A DNA stretch of 64,000 bases from Istiophorus platypterus. Lineage: Eukaryota > Chordata > Actinopteri > Istiophoriformes > Istiophoridae. Numbering within the stretch: position 1 is the stretch's first letter; each line of letters begins with the position of its first letter. Made by a program: the position numbers and the translations under genes. Below the pieces are notes generated by a model. The model was not told the origin of the DNA. It made no database searches and was given only the letters and a program-made list of their open reading frames with translations. Location of the stretch: the NCBI GenBank assembly GCA_016859345.1, contig CM029122.1, positions 10,502,075 through 10,566,074 on the forward strand, written 5' to 3'. Positions 1 to 10,100 of this stretch are shown in pieces.

Positions 1-1068
1 GCAAGAACATTTTCATTCTCTCATCCTAATCTTCTCTTACTTTTTTAATTGTTCTTAAGATTGTTAAGAGTTGGATTCAACAAACACTCTTACCTTCACA
101 ATCATGTTGCAAATGGCTCGTTTCAGCCTGATGAATGTCACTATGCAACCGAGATATTTGATAACTAAGATAATATAAGTCCCTAAAATTGACATTAAAG
201 TCTGCCCATGATAGTCTCACAGATATTCATCAGGATGACATTACAGCCTGCAGTAGATGATGATACACTGTCGGTACAACAGAGGATGATACTGGACAGT
301 AAGCTGCATTAGGACTCTTTTGTCATGCATTTGAATTATAGCATAGCCGTGTTTATATATAAATTGTTAATTCTGAGATCTTAAATAGACGATCACATCA
401 TTTTAGTTTTTCTAATTATTTCAGTAGCTGTTTGCCAGCTTTTGTCTGATATTATCAGTTGAAAAGATTAGGGTGAGTAATGTGTTTTCCAGTTAGTACC
501 CATGACTGGTGAAAAACCCGTTGATGTCAAATCAGCATTTTGAGTAGCTGCAAGAAACCCCTTAAAGTTCAATGAAGTTAAAGCTTCAGTTTAATGTAGG
601 CAATGCGTGCAACCAAGTTACATTAATGTTCATTTTCTATGAGAGGAGTTTAAAACCTGGCAAGCTGTATGAGGGGAATACAGGTGGAGGAGAGCAGGCG
701 GGTAATGCAGAGGACAAAGTAAAATCTGTAAAGGGGGTCACACCAGAGGTCCCATGTGTATTTATTGTACCGTAAATTAATGTAAATGTTGCCTACTGAA
801 AGCAAGTAGTAAACTACTCTTGAATTGACCATCGTTCCGTCCCTAAGCAGCCAGTTGGGAGCCGTCAGTAGAATGTGGCACACTTCTCGATTCTGCTTTG
901 AAGGCCAGAGCACCACTTGAGCTACTTCATACCACTCAGCCCATTCATTCACCCACTGGAAAACAGCAGACCCTGTCCAGAATTTGTGTTAGCCTCATTT
1001 TGTGTGACACAGAATTAGTTGCAGTAATATAGATGATATTCATTATCATTCTCTCTTATGACCACTAG
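1..1068 (+). other. u2af1 intron, 3' part
   Basis: AT-rich non-coding sequence ending in the acceptor at 1067-1068 (CTAG before GTGCC). I searched it by eye for the preceding U2AF1 exon (residues resembling IYRNPQNS) on the + strand and did not find it, so the upstream exons must lie outside the window. No repeats recognised. Confidence 0.7.
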
Positions 1069-3109
1069 GTGCCATCAGTGATATGGAGATGCAGGAGCAC
1101 TATGACGAGTTTTTTGAGGTAACTCATACCATTGTCAAGATTGTCTCATGTAGTGCCGGTCTTCCTCAAACCATGACCACACCTCTTTGCCACTGGTACA
1201 TTTTCTTTAACTTTAACCCATAAGAAAATCAGAAAACACCTGATTCATTTTTGTGTTTAGTTTTTGATGTTACCATTGAACCATACAAGTCAGAAAGGTA
1301 ATCAAAAAATGAAGGTGCTGGTCAATAGTTAAAGAATTTTTGACGAAATATGTTGATTTGATGAGAGGATTGGTACCAGCAACTGGTTGACTCATCTTGG
1401 CATAAAGACTAGTCTGATTTAGTCCAACCAGCAACAAAATCTGCCTTCCAGTGCCTCTAAAATGCACTAATTAAAACCTTATATTTTGTGTGTTTCATCC
1501 GTACAAAAAAAACAAGTCAAAAAAAAAAACAATTTATTGTTTTATGGGTTGTTGTTACCATAAAATAAGGCTAAAATAATATTATTTCTTGCCTCTGAAC
1601 AGTTGCCAGGCAAACAGCAGAGTCTCCAGGACATTACTGGTCTCAGCGGAGCTTGTTTACAGTCTTTGTGCTAAGCTAGACTAATCAGCTATTATCAATA
1701 GCTGCATATTTACAGTGCAGACACAAGAGTGGTAAAGGTCAAACACTTCTTCAATGAACTGTAACTCTTCGTTGCCATGAACCCAGAAATACCCTTTATT
1801 GCCTTTAATTTTTTTTTCTCTGCCATGCTTTCAGGAGGTGTTCACAGAGATGGAAGAAAAATACGGAGAAGTGGAGGAGATGAACGTTTGTGACAACCTT
1901 GGGGACCACCTAGTAGGAAATGTGTATGTGAAGGTGAGTGTCGGGCATAAAAGCCACGTAAGTTATCATGACTGTAACGGCATGTTTTTTATGAATCTTG
2001 GATCCACAGCGAGGTTTCTCTCCAATGATGTTTTTGCTCTTGATGATCCTTTATAGTTCCGTTATGAGGAGGATGCTGAGAAGGCCGTGATAGACCTGAA
2101 TAATCGGTGGTTTAATGGACAGCCCATCCACGCTGAGCTCTCCCCTGTCACAGACTTCAGAGAAGCCTGCTGTCGTCAATATGAAATGGGGTGAGTGCTA
2201 CGAGATGGGCTAGCGTGTGTTTACTGTATATACGTTTATTTAACGGCTACATTGGGATTAAAAACCTCTTTTTCAGGAGTTTCCCAACCACTAATTAAAC
2301 TATATCTTTGGGACATGCTCATTCAGGTTTTGAGTCGAAACACACCACTGCAGCAATGACCCCTCTAAATCGTAAAATATCTCGTCACTACGACTTCCCT
2401 TTGCCCATTGGTTCACCATAAAATCACCATCAGTGCTTATAAATGAAATCTCATTTTTATTATACTTTGATTATATCACAGTAATGTTTTGTTCTCCTTA
2501 ATTATGATCTCTGGGCAGCAGCTTTTTGTCAGTCTAAAACAATTTCAAAGTGATAACCTTAGCTAAGGTTTTATGTAGTTATACTGAAATCACTACATTA
2601 TGATGTCACTAAAAGTTTACTAAGCCTTGCACTAGGTTTTGACCTAGATTTAAGTTAACTCTCGATGTCAGCATACATAAGCTTGTCCATTGTAGCTGTG
2701 TAATGAAACCTGAGGTTGCTGTTGAGATTATTACACCTCAGATATGAATCTTCTGTCATGCTCTCCTATTTTAAGTTGCCCTCTCTCCACAGGGAATGCA
2801 CTCGTGGTGGCTTCTGCAACTTCATGCATCTGAAGCCCATTTCACGTGAACTGAGGAGAGAGCTCTATGGGCGCCGGAGAAAGAGGTACAAGCTCATTCA
2901 TTACCTTTACATGGAGGCACTTAGACAAACCTTCCTGTTCTGTTGTTTTATAGCATTCACAATCGCTCCTTCTGCATCTCCGCAGCCGTCATAGGTCTCG
3001 GTCTCGATCAAGAGAGAGACGATCTCGTTCAAGAGACAGAGGTCGAGGAGGTGGCCGTGACCATGAGAGACGTCGCTCCAGAGACAGAGAGCGTTCAGGA
3101 CGATTCTGA
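1069..3109 (+). CDS. u2af1: U2AF1, U2 snRNP auxiliary factor small (35 kDa) subunit, 3' part (5' exons outside window)
   Basis: U2AF1 pairs with U2AF2 in the nucleus and recognises the AG of 3' splice sites. Coding exons seen: 1069-1118, 1835-1933, 2057-2190, 2793-2885, 2986-3109, all with AG acceptors and GT donors. They give 500 nt in one continuous frame (2 nt completing a codon, then 165 residues and TGA). In order the protein shows the end of the linker, the U2AF-homology RRM (MQEHYDEFFEEVFTEMEEKY... to NNRWFNGQPIHAEL), the second CCCH zinc finger (ACCRQYEMGECTRGGFCNFMH), and a short RS tail ending RERSGRF. The Gly tract before the tail end is only three residues, against a longer run in human. 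The N-terminal zinc finger exons are not in the window. Nearly identical to mammalian U2AF1, so the call is very secure. The downstream neighbour on the same strand is cbs. Confidence 0.97.
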
Positions 3110-3268
3110 ACCACAAGCCATGACTACTTGTCCTCTTCTCCCCGTATCCATCCCCAGTCTTTTTTTTTTTAAGTTTGTACCCTCCCAGATCTATTCTAGG
3201 ACTTGAAAGGTACCTGACAGCATTGACAAACTTGTTTTTTCTTGATTTCTGAAAATGACTTTCACCTC

Positions 3269-3274
3269 ATTAAA
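3269..3274 (+). terminator. u2af1: u2af1 polyadenylation signal ATTAAA
   Basis: ATTAAA lies 160 bp after the u2af1 stop and is followed by a T-rich stretch. It is the first good poly(A) signal after the stop. The 3'UTR would then be about 180 nt. Confidence 0.6.
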
Positions 3275-3739
3275 TTGAAAATTTTTAATTAATTTGACAG
3301 ATTAGAGTCTTATTTGTTATATAGCATAAATCTTGGATGGCTGTGCTTTTCTAATACTACATGAGCTGCCTGCTGCTGTTAAAGTCATACTGAATACAAT
3401 AAGAACTCAATTTACAGACAGAAAACCGAGTTCCTGGACTTTCAACTCTTCTTCACTTAAAACAATTTCTGTAGGCCTCATCACTTTAGAAAAGCATTAG
3501 ATATTTTTGGAAGATGTGGTACTAACCACAGAGTGGGTTCAAACTTAAAATAACTAAAACAAGCACTAAAGTAATAGACAATCGAATTAGTAATCTAAAA
3601 TTTGAAAAAATACTTCAATGATTCAAATGCTTGAATATACACTGACAGAGCATTATAAATGAATGCCTGTACAGCTGATTATAATACAAATAGTTATCAA
3701 ATCAGCCAATTATATGTCAGCAGTGCAATGCATATAGTG

Positions 3740-4520
3740 CAGATTTGGGGCAGGAGCTTCAGTTAACGTTCACATCAAACATCAGCGTGGCATCTCAGAA
3801 AGCAGAACATGTCCAACCTCGACATAGAGGAGCTACAACAGCGGAAGAACATGACTGGTTCCCCCTGGAGGACTGGAACAAACGTAGCCTGATCTCATGG
3901 ATCTGGATTTCTGCCGAGACGAGATGGTGGGTGCAGAATTTAGCATCAGCAGCATGAAACCACTGTAACCAACCTGCCTTGTGTCAACAGCCCACCCAGG
4001 CTGGTGGTGGTGTAACGGGATGGCAATGTTTTCTCGCAACAGTTAAGGCTCATTAATACCAATCAACCATAGTCTGAATGCTGCAGTCTGATTGTTGTTG
4101 CTGACTATATGCTTCCATTTATGGCCACAATTTAAAATCTTCTAATGGCCACTTCTTGATAATGCACCATATCACAAAGTAAAAGTTGACTTAAACTGAT
4201 TACACGTCAGTGAGTTCAATGAACCTTAGCTGCCTCCCCAGTCACCAGATCTGAATCCAATAAATAACCTTTGGGATTTGGTAGAACTGGAGATTGGCGG
4301 CATTAGAGGGCATTTGAAGAAAACTGCAGAAATTATGTGACGCAATCATGTCAAAAATGAACCTGAAGCTCAAATGAGTGTTTCCAACGGGCCGAAAAGA
4401 ACTGAGGCTGTTCTGAAAGCCCCAGGAAGAACTACCCAGTGTCAGCATGGGTTTCCTGTCAAAGCACTAAGTGAATGTACTGTGCAAAATGTTTTAGCCA
4501 CTCAAAGTAAAGTGAGAGTG
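3740..4520 (+). mobile_element. Degenerate Tc1/mariner transposase relic
   Basis: Around 4225-4300 the translation reads LPPQSPDLNPINNLWDLVELEIG, the hallmark C-terminal catalytic region of Tc1-family transposases (PQSPDLNPIE-LWDELE). Upstream pieces at 3990-4190 resemble the central DDE region (AGGVV-GWQCF, DNAPYHKVK after small frame changes). Many stops and frameshifts make it inactive. Terminal inverted repeats were not located, so the borders are approximate. It lies between u2af1 and cbs. Confidence 0.75.
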
Positions 4521-4529
4521 TCTTTAAAA

Positions 4530-5390
4530 ATAATGCTGTGACAAGTTTTTATTTATCAGTTGACTAGATACAACATTAATGTAAATACATCAGTGATAAA
4601 AATAATTAAATAGTCTGAAAAGGGCCATTGTGCTGAAGTATTCAAATAATTTCCTTGGTAAAGGCACCAATATAACAAGGTAAAAATCTAATGTATAAAT
4701 GATAGGAAAGACAAAAGTTTTGCCACAAAAATCTATTAATTTTTTTTAATCATTGCTTTTTGTTAAATGCTGGATAACTTGGCCTCTCAGGCTTGAACAG
4801 TCAATGAAACCATGTGAGATGTTTAAAGGTTGTTGTGTCTCTTTGATGGAGCTGCTGAAGACTTAACAGGCATCCGAAATGTGACAAGGATTCTTCAAAC
4901 TTCGAATCGATTTTTCACACAACGGGTCACAAGCCAAAAAGATTGGGAAACGTGGGTTTAATCCCAATCAGAGTACAAACTTACATATCTTTTAACTTAA
5001 AACTGTGATCAACAAAATAACTACAGCCGTCAGGTAAATATAGAAGAGTAAAACAGGATATTTACCCCTGATATGTAGCAGAGTGAAAGTATAAATAGCT
5101 GAAAATGGAAATATTCAAGTTCATAAGTACGAGTGCCACAAAACTAATTCATAGTACGGTACTCGAGTAAATGTAATCCGTTACTTTCCACCGCTGAATA
5201 AAGACGATACCTGGATTAAATCAAACTCAACAGCGCTGCAAACTTTACTGCACAAGCTGGAAGCTTGCTACATGTAAATGCATAAGTAATAATAAACAAG
5301 AATGATTTTAATGGAAAATATATCCTTCCCTGCTAAGCAATAAGAAAACTGCCCCCCCCTTCTCCAGCTCCAGCCCCCGGGTAGTCGATT
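4530..5390. other. Intergenic, u2af1 to cbs
   Basis: AT-rich sequence with stops in all frames. I see no gene, RNA or clear repeat here. Confidence 0.5.
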
Positions 5391-5590
5391 AATCAGGATC
5401 ATGTGCGATCAAGCGGGTCCAACCCGGAAGCCTCGGTCAGACTCAGCTGCTGGGCCCCGGCTCGACGCACAGGTGAGTCCGCGTCTCTCCGGTCGACGCC
5501 GACGGCGTTTGGCACGATGCACCGCCCGGTCGTCGGTGGCCCGTCGGATCCTCCGCGTCGCTCTGACCCCGCGGACGAAAAAACAAAACA
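5390..5590 (+). promoter_or_regulatory. cbs: CpG-rich promoter/first-exon region of cbs
   Basis: A sharp GC- and CpG-rich patch inside AT-rich flanks. It contains a consensus splice donor (CACAG|GTGAGT) at 5472/5473 that fits a non-coding exon 1 joined to the acceptor at 7148, just upstream of the cbs start codon. The transcription start is not visible; no TATA box was seen. If transcription starts upstream of 5401, an ATG at 5401 opens a short upstream ORF that would read across the junction in a different frame from cbs. Confidence 0.6.
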
Positions 5591-5620
5591 ACGAACAAAC
5601 GAAAGAACCAACGCCGCCAG

Positions 5621-5705
5621 ATTAATTTAGATTAAAATAATTTAGATGAAGGTAATTTAGATGAATGTAATTTAGATGAAGGTAATTTAGATGAAGGTAA
5701 TTTAG
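5621..5705. repeat. 15-bp minisatellite (about 5.5 units)
   Basis: Tandem units of GGTAATTTAGATGAA and close variants, cleanest from 5636 to 5705. It sits about 150 bp after the probable cbs exon 1 donor, in intron 1. Confidence 0.85.
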
Positions 5706-6286
5706 GAGCGAAGGCATCGGAAACCCCCATCGGCGCCGTCGCAGACCTGCGACATCTTCATTTCCTCGTGTTGCTTTGAACAGTCACGTTAAATCTTCCA
5801 GTTAATCCGAAATCTAGAAACGCACCATCATTACGCACCGAGCAATCGGCTTGTATATAAATGACTCAGTAGGATGTTTGTGTGGATTTGCTTCCTCTTG
5901 TCCACTCAGTTCAGAAAAATTCAATAAAACATCACTATTTACTGGACTGAATAAATATCCACAGTTTTTATGGAGATTCAAATTTCCCCGCCTGTGTTGT
6001 ATGAAGAGAATATAAAGAAAAAACTAGACCTAGCGCTAATCATTTTTTTTATTATTTGACTTGTATTTGAATCCATAATCCGAAGATATTTAGCTTCATA
6101 TATAATACAGGACTAAGAAAAGCAGTAAATATTTAAGCATTCACATTTACTAAGCTGGAACCAGCGGATGTTTGGTGATTTCTTTTCCTTTTCCTTAAAA
6201 ATGGATCAGCTAATGTGCAGCTTTTCAATACTTAACAACACTACTGATGAGCAAAATGACAACAAAATCAAGGGTAGTAGAACATA

Positions 6287-6665
6287 CAGTGCATTCGGAG
6301 CGTATTCAGACCCCTTCACTGTTTTCAAATTCTGTTGTGTTGCAGTCTTATGCTAAAAATATTCAAATTAATTTTTCCCAAATCAACCGAACTCCGTATC
6401 CCATAACGACGAAGCAAAAAGAGAGTTTTGGAAATGTTTGTAAATTTATTAACAAGGAGAAAGTGAAATATCAAATTCACACACACATTCAGACCCTTTG
6501 CTGTGACACTTTGCAAAAACTCCTAAAATTCATTTTTCCCCTTTTTCATTATGGGGTATTGAGTGTAGATCGATGAGGGAGAAAATTAATTTTGGCATAA
6601 GTCTGCAACATAAGGAAATGTGGGAGGAAAAAGTGAAGGTGTCCGAATACATTCTGAATGCACTG
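6287..6665. mobile_element. Tc1/mariner-derived MITE with TA target duplication
   Basis: 379-bp element flanked by TA (6285-6286 and 6666-6667). It starts CAGTGCATTCGGAGCGTATT and its other end is the inverted counterpart (CAGTGCATTCAGAATGTATT on the - strand). The terminal inverted repeats are imperfect, roughly 80-90 bp. No transposase ORF remains; the interior keeps subterminal sequence of the parent element. Inserted in cbs intron 1. This end sequence is the common teleost Tc1 terminus. Confidence 0.85.
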
Positions 6666-7155
6666 TACATGTTGATTTAATGTCACTGAGTTCCTCTGTG
6701 CTCACACTGTGGTATCAGAGCCAGCTTTTATGGGGTTGCTCTTTACTGTTATATTGTCTGCATGCTAGAGTGAAAGTAAAAGTGATCACATTATGGCAGG
6801 TGCTCTCAGTGGCTCTTGTGAATCGAGCACAAATCTTTGATCTTTTCCAATCAGCACTAATCTGCTCGTATCAGGACCCAAGTCCGGGTCCAGGGCTATG
6901 ATATCAGCTATGGGCTATAAAGATTGTTCGAACATGATGCCTGCTTCAAGTCAGCATGTTAATGTAAGAGTTTAGCCAGATGTACGATTATGAACCGAGG
7001 GGGAGGGGGGTGTTAAGAAAACATAACAGAAATGTAATGTTTAGACAGATTCAAGCAGAGCAAGAGTTTTTGAGTTTATCCATTCAAAACTGGAGGTTTT
7101 GTGTATGTGCATGTGTGATGACCTGTCCTACCCCCCCCCCCCCCACAGGCAAGTC

Positions 7156-10100
7156 ATGCATTCTGTATCTGGAAGTAAATGTTTGGAAGATGCATCCAAT
7201 CTTTGCCCGCATGCAGCTAAACCAATAAATACAGACATCACGTGGGCCCAAAAGTCTCCCAGTGTGAATGGGGATGCCGTAACTGTGACCAGTGGCGAAG
7301 GGTCATCTGCAAATGGACAGCAAAACTGTCCCGGGGTTCGGGTTGATCCGCACCGTGCAAGTGAGTTGGAGAACAGGAGCTGGATCCGCCCTGATTTGCC
7401 CAGCAGATGTACCTGGAGGCTGGATGCGCCGAATTCAGAGTCGCCTCATACTCACCAAGAACGGTAAGAACTCAACAAACGTTGGTCTCAACAGTATGAC
7501 TAGGAAAGTGTTAAGCGTGGATGGAGTGTGAGACGACGGGCCCCTCGGCACAGGTCCATAAAAGGCTCCTCACCCAGACACAAAGAGATGCTAAATGTTT
7601 GCAATTGACGTTGGCGCATGTTTATCTTTAAACTGGAAAAAAAAAAACAACTTAAAAGGTATGGATCAGTGGAATAGTGCAAAACCATTGGCTGGAGTGT
7701 GTATCACATAACCTGCGTGTGTCCCGGTGCCTGTGCACAAAAGCAAACAGCATGGCGACCCACACCCTGATAACATTGCTCCATAGGTTTAATAGAGATG
7801 AAAAGCTTCTCGGGGAACTTTTAAAATGTCAGAAGTCAGATTATGGCAGGAGAATATCTCCGCCAGGTAAAGGTTGACCATGTATGGGGTTTACAGACAG
7901 CTGATGGAGAATTCTTCATTGAGCGTTTTCTCTCCGCTCCATCGCAGCACCAAGGCCCCCGGCATCCTCCCCAACATCCTCGGAAAAATTGGACACACGC
8001 CTCTGGTTCGCTTGAACAGAATCCCAAAGGAGTTTGGACTCAAGTGTGAAATTTGTGAGTAAAACCTTTTCATATCTGCAGAACTAAGCTGCGACACACA
8101 CACACACACATCCATATGAGCAGGGACCGGTCCTGTGAAAAACTTTGAACATCCACTTTTCCATCAACTTTTTATTGTCTAAATGTTTTTGAGTAAGTGC
8201 TGTAGTCCATTCCCATAGTCGATGGATTAATATGGAACTCCGTTTCTTTTGTGGGACATAAGTTGGGCAGGGATTACAGGCTACACTGCACATTTCGTTA
8301 GCTAAAATAACCCTTATCAACTTGCGGTCCCACGGTCGTGCTGTCGTGGTGGCGTTTCTTGTTAACTCACAAACCAGAACAGATCTTTCCCAGTTTTATT
8401 GTCTCACTTGCAAGTGGAGCCAAAACCCTCCAGAGTCCATATTAGGTTGACAGCAGCTTCTTCTTAAGTGCGGTTCATGTTGGTGAGCAAGAAGCAGATG
8501 TGGCTCATTTCTTCCCGACACTTATTCTGTCACATTTCCTTAAACTTAATAAAAAAAACCAACTCAATACCTGTAATAAATGAGAACATACAGTTAGGTC
8601 CAGGATTTGTGACAAAGCTTTCAAAATACGATTGAAAGTGTAGACTTTCAGCTTTAATTCGAGGGGCCTAACAAAAATATCACATTAACCGTTTAGGAAT
8701 TGCAGCCATTTTTATACTTTTTAATTCTTCGTTTTTAGAGGCTCAGAAGTAATTGGACAGTTTACTGACAGTCACTTTCATGGAATGTTAGAATTTGTTC
8801 GATATATGATTTATGCTCATGGCGTAATCTCTATTTCATGACAAATTAGGCAGATTAACGGTCTGTAGTTGATTCCAGGTGTTGAATTTACATTTGGTAG
8901 CTGCTGATGGGAGCTGTTAATCTGCATTTCAAAGAGAGGTTGATGCAAATGAAGGAAGCCATCAACAGACTGAAAAAACAAAACAAGCCTATCACACCGA
9001 TGGCAGAAACTTTAGGATCAGCCAAATCAACAATTTGGTTCATTCTTAAAAATAAGGAATGAACTGATGAGCTTGTTATAAAATAATCCTTATATTTATA
9101 ATTTTGTTGGTCTGTCCAATTGATTCTGAGCCCCTGAAAATGAGGGACCATGTATAAAAATGTCTGTAATTGCTGAACGATCAATGTGATATTTTTGTTA
9201 ACCCCCCTCATATTTAAGCTGGAAGTCCACACTTTAGTCGAATCTTGATTTGTTCTTTTCTGTTGTGGTTGTGTACGGAGGCAAGATAACGGAAATTGTG
9301 TCGACGTCCAAGTGCTCGTGGACCTAACTGTAGTTCTCCACCACAGCCGAGAGAAATGTAAATGTCATGGTGAGGACGAACAGGACTGGAGACACGTTTT
9401 TTTTCCTCAGGAAGCGGAGACGCCTCTGGCCCCTGACAACAGCATTGTTGTCCTTCTTCATGGAACGGAAAGTAAGCGGAGAAGTGGAAAAAAGTTGTTG
9501 GCTGGATGTGACGAGAGAGTGAAGTCACACCTGGTATGTACTGTCGTTGAGGCATGAGGCTAAGAGAGACTTCTCTCAGGGGATAAGTCGCACAGAAGAA
9601 CATTAAATTGATAAGTGGAAGAGCCATCATTGCTTTTTATATGGGCTCTTAATGCCACCGCCTCCCCCGTTTGCCTCCTGCTTCCCTGTCAAGGAGGGAA
9701 CATTAAGGTGTCATGTAGCTCGTGGTCCCATGTCGCCCACTGTGTGACTGTCGGGGAAACTGAACGAGCTGTTCCTTTTTTAACCAACGGAACAAAGCAC
9801 AGCAACGACGAAAATCAAACTGGGAAACGATCGGGGCGTTGATGCTTAATGCAGCATCAGCCGCACCATCTCATGTTGGCAGCCCGCTGAGGTTTCTGGG
9901 TTCGGTGAGGATGAAGCCTGACGGAGGCATCGTCAAGAAAGAAAATTAACATCAAGAAAATCCCTTCTACGTTCCCTAAAACCGATGGAAGTGAACTTCT
10001 AGTTTGTTCTCATGGTTTAATGAGACAAAGGAGCTGACACTCATGAGGTTTTACTCTCTAGTTAACGCTAGAGTTATTTGCGGCCGACCCAACTTGTACT

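Larger units (their letters stand above)
5473..7148 (+). other. cbs: cbs intron 1 (5'UTR intron)
   Basis: Donor GTGAGT at 5473 and acceptor CCACAG at 7143-7148, preceded by a run of 14 C (7131-7144). It contains the 15-bp minisatellite and the MITE. The remainder (about 5706-6285 and 6668-7130) shows nothing recognisable. The intron assignment is inferred from splice signals, not from a transcript. Confidence 0.55.

Noticed and set aside
5621..5705. CRISPR-like array
   Set aside because: The repeats are directly tandem with no spacers, and the DNA is from a vertebrate; it is a minisatellite.
9214..9630. 138-codon - strand ORF
   Set aside because: Overlaps the end of the 740-bp Tc1 element and cbs intron sequence; no conserved protein.
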